Below, piece by piece: positions 26,213 through 34,866 of a DNA stretch of 48,171 nt; position 1 is the first letter of the stretch, and each line of letters begins with the position of its first letter. Made by a program: the position numbers and the translations under genes. The notes under the pieces are model-generated. The model did no database searches and was not told where the DNA came from. It was given only the letters and a program-made list of their open reading frames with translations. Origin of the DNA: Clostridia bacterium. Its GTDB lineage: Bacteria; Bacillota_A; Clostridia; Oscillospirales; CAG-272. The stretch is from the NCBI GenBank assembly GCA_017468115.1, contig JAFUJS010000007.1, positions 1 to 48,171 of the forward strand, given 5' to 3'.

Positions 26213-29200
26213 TTACTCGCCAAGATAGTCGTAGTAGTAGCAAACCTTTGTCCAAGAGCCCTCAACCTGGAAGGAGAACTTGTCAATAAGCATTTGTAAA
26301 AGCTCTGCAAGCTCTTCGTCAACAGCAACACAGCCCTGAAGCTCAGGATGCTCTGCATTGCTAATCATCTTGTCAATGTAAGCTCTTGCCGCCTCAGTCA
26401 TATCCTCGCCTCTGCCGTGGTAAATACCATTTTGAAGGTCATCAAACTGATAGAACTCGTACCAATAGCCGTAGTCGTCGCCCCACTTTTCCTTAAGCTC
26501 ATCAAGAGTGTTGTTTGCAAGGATTGTCAAGCCCTCATTATCGGTTTCAGTCTTAGAGAAATCAAAGGCGCCAAGACCAATCATTGTCTTTAGTGAGTTG
26601 GATGGGAACATATTTGTTCCAAAGTGGAAGTCTGCGTATACGATAGAGCCAAGGCTTCCGTCAGGAAGCTTATGGCAATAGTAGCCATATCTTTCGTCGC
26701 TTTCGTCTGTGCAAAGCTCAACGTCAATACCGCCAACGATGTAGTCGCCAACGGAGCCGTCCGCTGTTTCCTCATAGGTAAAGAAGCCGGGAGATGCAGC
26801 CTTGAAGTGTGCAAAGCTGTGTCCTAGGAACTTAACGTTGAAGCTGAATGAGCCTGTTGCGTAAACATCATAGAATGCAATGTCAATATAATAGGTTGTG
26901 CCTGCCTCAAGCTCTGCAACCATAGAAACGTTTGTGTAGTCTCTTTCCTGTGAACCGTCAGGCTTTTGAACAAGAAGCTCAGTGCAGTATCTTTCGCCCT
27001 GGTCGCCGTTTAGATAAAGAACTCTATCGCCAAGCTCAATCCACTGGTCGTGGTTGCCTGTAAATATCCAGCCAACAACCTCTTGTGTGCTGTTTGAGGT
27101 GAAGCGATATACGCCGGAAACAGTTGGAGTAAATGCGTAGAAGTAGCCCCTTGGCATAATTACTCTGTCGTAGCTGAAGTAGTAATCCTCGGAAACAAGC
27201 ACGCTGTTTTCAGGATTTGTTTCGTCGATTACAGGTGTAAAGTCAATTACAGGTGCTGAGAAGGATGCAAGACCTGAAATAATGTCGCCAAGCTGTGGCG
27301 CAGGATTGCCCTCACTATCCTTGCCGTATACCTCGTAGTAGGAGCAAAGCTGGAGCCACTTATTCTCGTGGTAGTCGCCAAAGCCGTACTGCTTAGCAAA
27401 CTCGTCAAGAAGACCCTTAAGCTCCTCGGTAACGCTACAATAGCCGTAAATCTTTGCGTTTGATGCATAGTTGCAATATTGAATAAAGGTGTCAAACTCA
27501 TTAACGCCGTTTACCATAAATACGCCGGCATCTGTTGCTTCCTCATAGGTTTCGTAAAGCTTTTCGGAAACGCTGAAGCTGTTTGAAAGATTGGAGTAGT
27601 TAAGCAGGCTTGCCATAAGGATTGGTCCGTCCGCTGTGCCTACGTGATAGTAGCCGTCGCTACCAAGAACAACAGTTGCATAGCTTGTAAAATCGCTGTT
27701 TGTTGCGTTTGGCTTAGTTGCCGCATCTCTTGGAATGTATGCCTCAACATCAAGGTCCTCTACATTTACAATTTCGAAGCCCCTTAAGTGAACTGCATCC
27801 TCGCCACCTTCGCCGGAAAGATCCTTTAGGTAAAGAAGAACAACGTCATAAACGCCGTCCTCGGATGCAACCCATGGACAACAGCCAACCCATTCTGTAT
27901 TACGAGATGAAATCGTGTAAATATCCTCCTCGTCCACAAGAACATAGAAGGTGTCGTAAAGCGTCTGCATTGATGCAAAGTATTCAAACTTAATAGCCTC
28001 GCCAGCCTTAAGCTCAACCTTTGCGTGAAGGATTGAGTAAGATGAATCCTTGCCTGTATTAGAGGTTGTTACAACCTGCTCACCTTCTCTATCAATAATG
28101 ATAAATGGCCAAGCATATTCAGCATCGCTGCCTGTTTCAGCCTCGAAGGTGAACTTGTCCTTTTGGCTCTCCTCCTTTACAAGTACATCCTTAAGCTGCT
28201 CGTAATGGTTCTCATCAAGCTCGATGTCAGGCTTTTCGGTTGGAACGAGGTTTGCAAGGTCCTCCTCGTTCTCGATAAGCATTTGCTTATAGTTATCGCT
28301 TGTGTAGTAATCAAAAATCGTGTTAAAGTGTCTTTCTGTTGGGATTGCGCCAAGATAGATCATAGTAATTACGCCATAGCGGTCAATCATAACAGTTACA
28401 GGGTTACCCCAGGAGTCGCCATATAAAGAGGCAAATGCCTCCTCAACAGGGTTTGACTGGCTGTCCTTAGCAAATGGGAAGGAAAGCTTTAGGTCCTCCA
28501 TCTCGCTTGCATCGGCTACCGGATAGTAGGTGTAGTATCTATCCTTAAACTCATCAACAAAGCTCTCTACTGCAAAAACATCCTCTTGAGAGTTACCGTT
28601 AATTGCAATAAGTCCAAGCTTATCCTTGTACTCGTTGTATGCATTTTCCATATGTGGAAACTCGCCAATACAGTAGGTACAGGTTGTGTACCAGAAGTTA
28701 AGAACTGCCGCCTTCTTCTCCTTGAGCACCTCAGAAAGCTTCCACTTCTCGCCTGTGATTGTTGTAAGCTCAAAGTCGTGCATAATATCGCCAACCTTGT
28801 ACTCAACACCACTAAGGTCCATATCGGAAATAACCTGAGATGTCAGCACGATAGGTGTGCCGTTTGCAGATGCCTCATAGCCTGCCTCGTTTACAATGTA
28901 ACCATCCGGAACATTGGAAAGCTTTGCAGTATAGGTGCCGGCATTACAGGAAATCGATGCAATACCGGTTGAATTTGTCCTTTGACCTCTTGCAGCAAGG
29001 TTACCCTCACTATCATAAAGCTCAACTAAAACGTCCTTAAGAGGCATACCACCGATTGACTTAACCTCAAAGGTGTAGGTTGTCGGTGTGCCTGCCGGTG
29101 GCTCCCCTGAGTTACCACCATCACCGTTTCCACCATTGTCCCCACAGGAAACAAGCTGGAAAACAATGCCGCAAATAAGAAGCATTGCCAAAAGCAGTGA

Positions 29201-29221
29201 AACCACTCTTTTCATTTTCAT
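26213..29221 (-). CDS. Large lipoprotein with TlpA-type redoxin domain and two copies of an unknown domain
   Basis: A 1002-residue lipoprotein (lipobox LVSC, Cys26). Order seen: Gly/Asn linker; carboxypeptidase-regulatory-like module (FEVKSIGGMPLKDVLVELYD); TlpA/redoxin domain at about 141-300 with active site CTYC (Cys181, Cys184) in NFWYTTCTYCIGEFPHM; a carbohydrate-binding-like beta sandwich; then a first unknown domain (DGYYHVGTADGP to KWLQLCSYYEVYG); a pre-peptidase-like beta domain (GYFYAFTPTVSGVYRF); and a second copy of the unknown domain at the extreme C-terminus (GCVAVDEELAELLQMLIDKF, then SWTKVCYYYDYLG). ATG at 29221 follows AGGAG by 8 bases; a frame open to 29341 is rejected because it would contain the promoter. 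It may be an external thiol reductase acting on surface proteins. Confidence 0.85.
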   Translation of the reverse strand: MKMKRVVSLLLAMLLICGIVFQLVSCGDNGGNGDGGNSGEPPAGTPTTYTFEVKSIGGMPLKDVLVELYDSEGNLAARGQRTNSTGIASISCNAGTYTAKLSNVPDGYIVNEAGYEASANGTPIVLTSQVISDMDLSGVEYKVGDIMHDFELTTITGEKWKLSEVLKEKKAAVLNFWYTTCTYCIGEFPHMENAYNEYKDKLGLIAINGNSQEDVFAVESFVDEFKDRYYTYYPVADASEMEDLKLSFPFAKDSQSNPVEEAFASLYGDSWGNPVTVMIDRYGVITMIYLGAIPTERHFNTIFDYYTSDNYKQMLIENEEDLANLVPTEKPDIELDENHYEQLKDVLVKEESQKDKFTFEAETGSDAEYAWPFIIIDREGEQVVTTSNTGKDSSYSILHAKVELKAGEAIKFEYFASMQTLYDTFYVLVDEEDIYTISSRNTEWVGCCPWVASEDGVYDVVLLYLKDLSGEGGEDAVHLRGFEIVNVEDLDVEAYIPRDAATKPNATNSDFTSYATVVLGSDGYYHVGTADGPILMASLLNYSNLSNSFSVSEKLYETYEEATDAGVFMVNGVNEFDTFIQYCNYASNAKIYGYCSVTEELKGLLDEFAKQYGFGDYHENKWLQLCSYYEVYGKDSEGNPAPQLGDIISGLASFSAPVIDFTPVIDETNPENSVLVSEDYYFSYDRVIMPRGYFYAFTPTVSGVYRFTSNSTQEVVGWIFTGNHDQWIELGDRVLYLNGDQGERYCTELLVQKPDGSQERDYTNVSMVAELEAGTTYYIDIAFYDVYATGSFSFNVKFLGHSFAHFKAASPGFFTYEETADGSVGDYIVGGIDVELCTDESDERYGYYCHKLPDGSLGSIVYADFHFGTNMFPSNSLKTMIGLGAFDFSKTETDNEGLTILANNTLDELKEKWGDDYGYWYEFYQFDDLQNGIYHGRGEDMTEAARAYIDKMISNAEHPELQGCVAVDEELAELLQMLIDKFSFQVEGSWTKVCYYYDYLGE

Positions 29222-29275
29222 AAATAATTCTCCTAAATATATTGTTAACTTATTAAAATAAAATAGTCGCATATT

Positions 29276-29304
29276 ATAATAACATAATTTTAGAGTCTTG
29301 TCAA
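29276..29304 (-). promoter_or_regulatory. Promoter of the lipoprotein operon
   Basis: On the minus strand: TTGACA (29304-29299), a 17-base spacer and TATTAT (29281-29276), with a TATAAT alternative 3 bases farther on. A palindrome sits 4 bases upstream of the -35. Confidence 0.75.
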
Positions 29305-29308
29305 GTTT

Positions 29309-29326
29309 AAGGACACACTTGTCCTT
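29309..29326. promoter_or_regulatory. Palindrome AAGGACA-N4-TGTCCTT just upstream of a -35 box
   Basis: 7-bp arms and a 4-base centre immediately upstream of the promoter at 29304, with a third GGACA half-site at 29334-29338. The position fits an activator or repressor site. The half-site resembles that of the lexA-operon palindrome (GGGACA), but the spacing differs by one base. Confidence 0.5.
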
Positions 29327-29411
29327 GTATTGTGGACACATTTTAATAAAAAATCCCCACCCTGTGTCGATAAAAGTCTATGTTTTACTCTTTTAATTCA
29401 TTAAAATTTAA

Positions 29412-29438
29412 CAAAAAAGAGGCTGCATCGCCTCTTTT
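29412..29438 (-). terminator. Terminator of the glycosyltransferase-TlpA operon
   Basis: Stem AAAAGAGGC/GCCTCTTTT (29415-29423, 29430-29438) with a 6-base loop; on the minus strand it is followed by more T residues. It lies 9 bases after the stop codon at 29448 and separates this operon from the lipoprotein promoter. Confidence 0.85.
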
Positions 29439-29447
29439 CTGTTGCTA

Positions 29448-30272
29448 TTAATAGGTGTATTCGTCTGCCAGATATTCAGCAAAGAGTGCCTCAAACTCTG
29501 TTTCGGTCATAGGTCCTACGTGCATATAGGCAACGATGCCGTTTCTGTCGATAACTATCGTGGCAGGTGCGCCCCAGTTGCCTGAGTAGCCCTCAGCAAA
29601 AAGGCTTTCCACCTCTAAATCAGCCTTACAAAGTGGAATTGAAAGGGCAGGGTCAAAGGTGTCCTTAAAGGATGAAAAGCTGTTGTCTGTTGTATTAAGT
29701 CCCAAAACAAGTGCGTTTTCCTTGTTTGCAAGATAAACGCTGTTAAGCGCAGGAAACTCGTTTTTACAGGGCTGACAGGTTGAGTACCAAAAGTTAAGAA
29801 GAACCATTTTTTTGTTTTCCAGCACCTCTGACAGGGTGTAGCTGTTGCCGTCAAGGTCTGTAAAGGTCATATCGTACATAACATCGCCAACACAAAGCTC
29901 TGTGGGCAGGCTGTCGTAATCTTCGATAATTTCTGTTTTAACCTCTACCTTAGTGCTTTCGGCAGTTAATTCGATAGTGCTGTTTTCAACCACGTAGCCA
30001 AGAGGCAAATCGGTAATTTTTGCAAACACCTTGCCGCTAAGCGGCTTTGAGGTTACCTTGTTTTCACTTGTAAGCTCCTTGTAGTCAAGGAAGGCGCCTG
30101 CTTCGTCAACAAATTCAACAACAGCGCCACAAAGGTCCTTGCCGTTTATAGGGGAAAGCTCAACCGTGTACGAAGCTTCTGCCGGTGGATTTTCTCCATC
30201 GCCGCAGGATGCAAGCAGGAGAACCGAGCACAGCACAAGAAGTGAAAGAAGCATAATTAGTATTTTTTTCAT
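29448..30272 (-). CDS. TlpA-family thiol-disulfide oxidoreductase lipoprotein
   Basis: A 274-residue lipoprotein (lipobox LASC, Cys23). A short regulatory-like beta module (YTVELSPINGKDLCGAVVEF) is followed by an AhpC/TSA-Redoxin domain with active site CQPC (Cys166, Cys169) in NFWYSTCQPCKNEFPALNSV. The cis-proline region is GAPATIVIDRNGIVAY. The family reduces or oxidises disulfides of exported proteins. It is the smaller relative of the 1002-residue lipoprotein, with the same module order at the N-terminus. It lies 2 bases downstream of the glycosyltransferase gene and ends at an intrinsic terminator. The electron donor could be the polyferredoxin-thioredoxin at 21611, which is inferred. 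Confidence 0.88.
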   Translation of the reverse strand: MKKILIMLLSLLVLCSVLLLASCGDGENPPAEASYTVELSPINGKDLCGAVVEFVDEAGAFLDYKELTSENKVTSKPLSGKVFAKITDLPLGYVVENSTIELTAESTKVEVKTEIIEDYDSLPTELCVGDVMYDMTFTDLDGNSYTLSEVLENKKMVLLNFWYSTCQPCKNEFPALNSVYLANKENALVLGLNTTDNSFSSFKDTFDPALSIPLCKADLEVESLFAEGYSGNWGAPATIVIDRNGIVAYMHVGPMTETEFEALFAEYLADEYTY

Positions 30273-30274
30273 TT

Positions 30275-31489
30275 TTATACCTTACCCTTTAGCTTTTTTC
30301 TAGCCTTGGAGCCTTTTTTGAAAAGTCTTAGTGCAAAAAAGTATGCAAGCGGGGAGTGGGTGATTTTGTCCCTTGTGTCAATTTGCGCCCTTGGCACATA
30401 GATTTTTGCAGTATCGGAATATACAATCTCTTTGCCTGTTTGCTTAAAGAAATTGGCTACATATTCGTCCTTTACATCGTAATTTACAGACACAGGGTCC
30501 GCTTCCTTCATAATTTTTGAAAGAACCGAGTCTATGTCCTCAAGGTTTTTTGCAAGCAGTCCTGTTGCCATATAACCATAGTCGTCGCTTGGCTTTGATA
30601 CAATAAGCTTCTCTTGCTTATATGCCTCCTCTATTACAGGGTAAAGCTCCTTTAGATTCTGACCCTTGGCATGGGAATAATGCGCCCTTGCCATAATGCC
30701 ACGCCATGTGTCAATAGAGCCCTTATGCTCCTCCTTGGTAACATTTGCTTCCATTGTGTCAAGGGTTTTTGCCATACATTTGATTTTTTTAAGCATACTG
30801 TCCTTACCCTCACAGCAAATGCTTTGTCCGCTATGGTTGCGATAGAAATAATAGCCTGTATGTACATTTCTTGCGTGTGTTGCGTTTTTGCATGCAAAGA
30901 AGGTAATTAAGGCATCCTCCGAATAAGGGTATCTTGCCATAATTATATCTGTTTTTTCTATTTCAGCCTTTGCCTTAAGAAGAAGCTCTTTTTTGAAAAT
31001 TTTGTTCCAGAGAACAAAAACCGAGTGGAACCTGCCCTCTGCCCTTAAATAGTAATCAAGAATTTCGTCGCCTTTTAAGTCAATATCATCCTTTATTACA
31101 ATGTCCTTTTTAGGGTATGCTCTGGTTTTGCCATTAAGAAATGCCCAATTTCCAAGCACAAGGTCGCAGCCGTTTTTCTCAGCGCACTCCAGCATTGGCT
31201 TATGGTAATTTACAGATACGCAGTCGTCAGAATCAAGAAAGGCAATATACTCGCCCCTGGCAAGCATAATGCCAAACAGCCTTGCTGCCAAGTGACCACG
31301 ATTTTCTGTTTTAACGTACACAGGGTTGTACTTTTTTCTGATTTTTGAGTAGTCCAGCTCCGAGCCGTCATCTACCAAAACAACCTCATATTCCCCTTCC
31401 TTAAGGGTGGAGCCCTTAATACTCCTTAATGCAGAGTCAAGATAATGCTCCGGCGTGTTGAACGCACAAATTATAATACTTAGCTTCAC
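30275..31489 (-). CDS. Family 2 glycosyltransferase
   Basis: A 404-residue cytoplasmic GT-A enzyme. The N-terminal motif LSIIICAFNTPEHYLDSALR, the nucleotide-binding VVLVDDGS (Asp40, Asp41) and the metal-binding DSDD at 86-89 (YIAFLDSDDC) identify GT2. The C-terminal 200 residues are helical and variable and probably determine the acceptor. Such enzymes build exopolysaccharide, teichoic acid or glycoprotein sugars. It begins at GTG (31489) behind GAGG and is co-transcribed with the TlpA lipoprotein gene 2 bases downstream, an unusual pairing. The sugar and acceptor cannot be told from the sequence. Confidence 0.88.
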   Translation of the reverse strand: MKLSIIICAFNTPEHYLDSALRSIKGSTLKEGEYEVVLVDDGSELDYSKIRKKYNPVYVKTENRGHLAARLFGIMLARGEYIAFLDSDDCVSVNYHKPMLECAEKNGCDLVLGNWAFLNGKTRAYPKKDIVIKDDIDLKGDEILDYYLRAEGRFHSVFVLWNKIFKKELLLKAKAEIEKTDIIMARYPYSEDALITFFACKNATHARNVHTGYYFYRNHSGQSICCEGKDSMLKKIKCMAKTLDTMEANVTKEEHKGSIDTWRGIMARAHYSHAKGQNLKELYPVIEEAYKQEKLIVSKPSDDYGYMATGLLAKNLEDIDSVLSKIMKEADPVSVNYDVKDEYVANFFKQTGKEIVYSDTAKIYVPRAQIDTRDKITHSPLAYFFALRLFKKGSKARKKLKGKV

Positions 31490-31521
31490 AATTTTTACCT
31501 CGTTTTTTGTCGCTTTTACTT

Positions 31522-31550
31522 ATTTTAGCATCTATTGATGGTCTTGTCAA
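31522..31550 (-). promoter_or_regulatory. Promoter of the glycosyltransferase-TlpA operon
   Basis: On the minus strand: TTGACA (31550-31545), a 17-base spacer, TAAAAT (31527-31522), with TGC before the -10. The GTG start is about 33 bases downstream. Confidence 0.85.
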
Positions 31551-31600
31551 CAAAAACCCTCAGCGCCCTTAAATTATTTGGTAAAAATTGCTGAATTATA

Positions 31601-31629
31601 TTGACTTTTCACCTTGATTATTATATAAT
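31601..31629 (+). promoter_or_regulatory. Promoter of the glycoside-hydrolase-like gene
   Basis: TTGACT (31601-31606), a 17-base spacer, TATAAT (31624-31629). The leader is about 60 bases and contains no clear regulatory RNA. Confidence 0.85.
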
Positions 31630-31695
31630 CAACCTAAGGGCATATTACGGTTTATGCCCTGTTACTATTTTTGCAAAACCGCAAGGAGATTAGAA

Positions 31696-33663
31696 ATGAA
31701 ACCACAAAGAATTAAGGTTACTCCAGATATGCTCATTAACGATATGGGCATTGAGAAGATTGAAAACTTTTTCTGCGAGTTTGAAAATGACGGCGACCCG
31801 CTTTATGGTGTAGAGGGTCAAATCCCACAGGTGCACCCAAGGCACGACCACTGGTGGGTTGGTATGACCGACCTGCAATTCACTGTTGACCTTGGTGCTA
31901 TTTACCAAATTACCAACATGTACATCTACAACGACTACGACGAGTACAAGCCTGAAAAGGATAAGCACGATTACGGCGTTCGTAAGGTAAGAGTTAAGAT
32001 GGGTACTCCGTTTAGCTGGGAGTATGACGAGCAGTTGGCTCCTGAGCAAAGAAAGTGGACCGGCTTTGAAACAAGCTATAAGACACAGTACATTAACTTC
32101 TCCTTCAACAACAACCAAGCCCCAAGTGAGATTCTTATCTATGGCTACAAGGTTGAGGATGTTGATACATCTGTGCCCGAAAGAAAGGAGCACAAGCGCT
32201 CCGACCTTTCTCACTTTGTTGGTATGAACGCTTTTGTTAATGACGCAGACGATATCAACCGTGCTGTTACCTACATTCGTGAATATCATCCATGGAGCTG
32301 GACCTGCGAGGGTAAGGGCAACGACGTTTCTATTTCTATGAATCCAAGCTTAAACAAGATGTGGGACTTTGATGACTACTATACAAGGCTTCACAATTAC
32401 GGCATTGCACTTTGCCCAACGCTTTCTACACACGGCAAGCACCCACCAAAGGACGGCTTTGAGCCAAGTGATGACCCAAGAAACTTCCTTTCCTATGCTG
32501 CTATGCTCTATCAGTTTGTCGCCCGTTACGGCTCAAACAAGGATGTTGACCCTGACACTGTAAGGGTTGGCGAGGGACAGGAAAAGAAAATTGGTCTTGG
32601 CGTGCTTTCCGCACTTGAGCCACTCAATGAGCCTGACGGCACTTGGCTTGGCAGAGAGCAATACTTCTCTCCATTTGAAATGGCTGCATTCCTCTCCATC
32701 TGTTACGACGGACACGAGGGTATGTATAAAAATGTTGGCGTTAAGCAGGCTGACCCTAACTTCTTTATGTCTATGTCAGGTGGCGCAGGACTTCACCTTG
32801 GCAGACTACGTGCTATGCAGTTCTGGTGCAACTACAACAGAAAGGACAAAAAGCTTCCTTTCGATGCTATTAATGCTCACTGCTACTGCGGCAGAAGCGT
32901 TGACAAGGCAGGTATTATTGAGCTCGTTGACGTAAACATTGACGACAGAGATTCACTTAGCGAGAAGGTTTACGTTGGTGTTAGCCCTGAGGAGGGCGAT
33001 ATTGTCGGTCGCTTCGCAGAAATTATGGACTGGCGTGACAGATACTATCCCGATATGGAAATTTGGCTCACCGAGTTTGGCTGGGATACCAACCAAAGCT
33101 ACAAGACCTCTACTGCTGCCCATGCATATGGCAAGTATACCGGCAGACAGGTACAGGGTATGTGGCTTGTTCGTGAGTACCTGCTCCTTTCCTCTATCGG
33201 TGTTGAAAAGGCTGCTATGTATATGTCCCGTGACTGCGGTCCTGAGGAGCACGCAATTGGTAAATACGGCTCCTCCGGTCTTGTAAGATTCCCAATTGAG
33301 ATTTCTGCAAACAATGTTATTATGGGTAACAAGAAGGATTCCTTCTATTATGTATATACCCTTAAGGAGATTATCTCCGATACATCCTTCGATTGTGAGC
33401 TTGACTCCGGCAACGAAAATGTTAAGATTTTCCGTTACGTTACAAAGGACGGCACATACAAGTATGCAGTTTGGTGCCCAACCTCCAACTCAACAACAGT
33501 TGATGGCTACAAGTTAAAGGTTGGTACAGGAGACTATATCCTTGCACAGCTTGCCTTCGAGCGCTATAACGGTCTTAGAACCGACCTTAAGGAAGAGGAC
33601 GGCTACGTTACCATCGACGTTTCCGAAATGCCTGTATTTGTAATTCCAAGACCACAGAAATAA
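31696..33663 (+). CDS. Cytoplasmic glycoside-hydrolase-like protein with N-terminal beta-sandwich
   Basis: A 655-residue protein without signal peptide. The first 165 residues look like a discoidin/F5-8C-type beta sandwich (LQFTVDLGAIYQITNMYIYN). The middle is a TIM-barrel-like domain with two well-placed acids: Glu312 in LEPLNEPDGTW, preceded by Glu308, and Glu460 in EIWLTEFGWDTN. This is the NEP/TEF arrangement of clan GH-A retaining hydrolases, so Glu312 would be the acid/base and Glu460 the nucleophile. A final beta domain (YKYAVWCPTSNSTTVDGYKL) completes it. The exact GH family is not recognised. ATG at 31696 follows AAGGAG; no transporter lies next to it, so its substrate is unknown. 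Confidence 0.72.
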   Translation: MKPQRIKVTPDMLINDMGIEKIENFFCEFENDGDPLYGVEGQIPQVHPRHDHWWVGMTDLQFTVDLGAIYQITNMYIYNDYDEYKPEKDKHDYGVRKVRVKMGTPFSWEYDEQLAPEQRKWTGFETSYKTQYINFSFNNNQAPSEILIYGYKVEDVDTSVPERKEHKRSDLSHFVGMNAFVNDADDINRAVTYIREYHPWSWTCEGKGNDVSISMNPSLNKMWDFDDYYTRLHNYGIALCPTLSTHGKHPPKDGFEPSDDPRNFLSYAAMLYQFVARYGSNKDVDPDTVRVGEGQEKKIGLGVLSALEPLNEPDGTWLGREQYFSPFEMAAFLSICYDGHEGMYKNVGVKQADPNFFMSMSGGAGLHLGRLRAMQFWCNYNRKDKKLPFDAINAHCYCGRSVDKAGIIELVDVNIDDRDSLSEKVYVGVSPEEGDIVGRFAEIMDWRDRYYPDMEIWLTEFGWDTNQSYKTSTAAHAYGKYTGRQVQGMWLVREYLLLSSIGVEKAAMYMSRDCGPEEHAIGKYGSSGLVRFPIEISANNVIMGNKKDSFYYVYTLKEIISDTSFDCELDSGNENVKIFRYVTKDGTYKYAVWCPTSNSTTVDGYKLKVGTGDYILAQLAFERYNGLRTDLKEEDGYVTIDVSEMPVFVIPRPQK

Positions 33664-33667
33664 TAGT

Positions 33668-33705
33668 AAAAACAGACACTTTTCTTAGGAGAGTGTCTGT
33701 TTTTT
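33668..33705 (+). terminator. Terminator, CAGACACT family, copy 2
   Basis: AAAAACAGACACT (33668-33680) pairs with AGTGTCTGTTTTT (33692-33704) around an 11-base loop, ending in a T-run. It begins 5 bases after the stop codon and has the same arms as the copies at 23324 and 35838. Confidence 0.9.
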
Positions 33706-33800
33706 GCAAGGAGACAGGCTCACAGGGGTGTGCTGTAAATTGTGTTTATAAGAGATTTTTTAATATTTAGTTAAATTTTGTTGATTTTTGTAAAGTTTTG

Positions 33801-33829
33801 TTGAAAGAATTTTAGTTTTGTGTTATGAT
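33801..33829 (+). promoter_or_regulatory. Promoter of the Mrr-like gene
   Basis: TTGAAA (33801-33806), a 17-base spacer and TATGAT (33824-33829). The start codon is only about 24 bases downstream of the -10, so the leader is short. Confidence 0.78.
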
Positions 33830-33853
33830 ATAGTGAAGAAAGGTGGGATTTTA

Positions 33854-34858
33854 ATGAAAATTACTAACAAGCTGAGGAAAAAATCCGTTTCCAAGATTGT
33901 GGAGCTTTTGTCAAAAAAGAATAGCGCTACAAGAGCTGAGCTTATTGAGGGGGCTATTGATCTTTTCGGTCTTACAGAGGAAGAAAAATGTGACCTTTCC
34001 CCAAAGAGCAAGTACAGTGTAATTAAAAGCTACCTTTCCACCGCGCTTAACGACCTGTTAAATAAGAAGGCTATCAAACGCACAGGGGAGCTTTATTCCC
34101 TTGCCAAGGAGGAGCTTGTTATTGTCCGTGAGGACAGCGTGGAGCTTGAAATTCTTAGCTTTTTAGAGGGTGCGGTGCGCACAAAGGAGGATATTTATTC
34201 TCATTTGGAGAGCCATTTTGGCACAGATGCCACTATTTCCACAAGGGACGACCTTTCACTTAGGTCCATTGCGGGAAATATTCTTTTCAATTTAGTAGAT
34301 ATCGGCGAGATTGACGTTGTAAACGGCAAATACACCCTTAAGAGCGAAGCCGATAATATGGCAAAATGCGACACTCCCCTGCCCGAAAATGAATTTAAGA
34401 CGAAATTTTTCAGAAATTTGTGGCTTCGTGGCGGCGCATTCTTTGAGAGCTTTATGGCAGGACTTTTGGAAAAATATTATTCCTTGTCAGGACAGATGGT
34501 TGTGTACTGCGACGTATCAGGTGGCAGTGACGACGGCGGCATTGACGTTGTGCTTGAGGTTGTTGACTACTTCGGCTTTGTAGAAAAGATTAAGGTGCAG
34601 ACCAAGAACCGCGACAGAGCGCAAATCAACGAAAAAGAGGTGCGTGAGTTTTACGGCGCTATGGTTGCTCAAGGCGGTACCCGTGGAATTTATGTTACTA
34701 CCACCCGCTTTCACGAAATGGCGGAAAGGTTTATTGAGTCAGTTGACGATTTAGTTGGTATAGATGGCGACAAGCTGTTCAACCTAGTTAAGAGAACGCA
34801 GTACGGCATCAACAAGACTAAGGACGGCTATACCTTTGACTGTGAAATTTTCATTTAG
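33854..34858 (+). CDS. Orphan Mrr-type (PD-(D/E)xK) restriction endonuclease-like protein
   Basis: A 334-residue protein. The C-terminal 150 residues match the Mrr catalytic domain: Glu198 (GGAFFESF), the acidic Asp231 in DDGGIDVVLEV and the Q-x-K pair Gln249/Lys251 in KIKVQTKNR, then REFYGAMVAQGGTRGIYVTT. The first 180 residues are helical and look like two tandem winged-helix regions that could recognise DNA. Mrr-family enzymes cut methylated foreign DNA. No methyltransferase lies nearby, consistent with a modification-dependent nuclease. The ATG at 33854 follows AAGGTGG; its own promoter precedes it. It is followed 8 bases later by an alpha/beta hydrolase gene, so the two are likely co-transcribed. 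Confidence 0.82.
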   Translation: MKITNKLRKKSVSKIVELLSKKNSATRAELIEGAIDLFGLTEEEKCDLSPKSKYSVIKSYLSTALNDLLNKKAIKRTGELYSLAKEELVIVREDSVELEILSFLEGAVRTKEDIYSHLESHFGTDATISTRDDLSLRSIAGNILFNLVDIGEIDVVNGKYTLKSEADNMAKCDTPLPENEFKTKFFRNLWLRGGAFFESFMAGLLEKYYSLSGQMVVYCDVSGGSDDGGIDVVLEVVDYFGFVEKIKVQTKNRDRAQINEKEVREFYGAMVAQGGTRGIYVTTTRFHEMAERFIESVDDLVGIDGDKLFNLVKRTQYGINKTKDGYTFDCEIFI

Positions 34859-34866
34859 GAGAAATA

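Noticed and set aside
29222..29341. N-terminal extension of the 1002-residue lipoprotein
   Set aside because: The extra 40 codons contain the promoter and would hide the lipoprotein signal peptide.
32953..33252. Long frames antisense to the glycoside-hydrolase-like gene
   Set aside because: They are shadows of a strongly coding plus-strand frame and have no ribosome sites or domain motifs.
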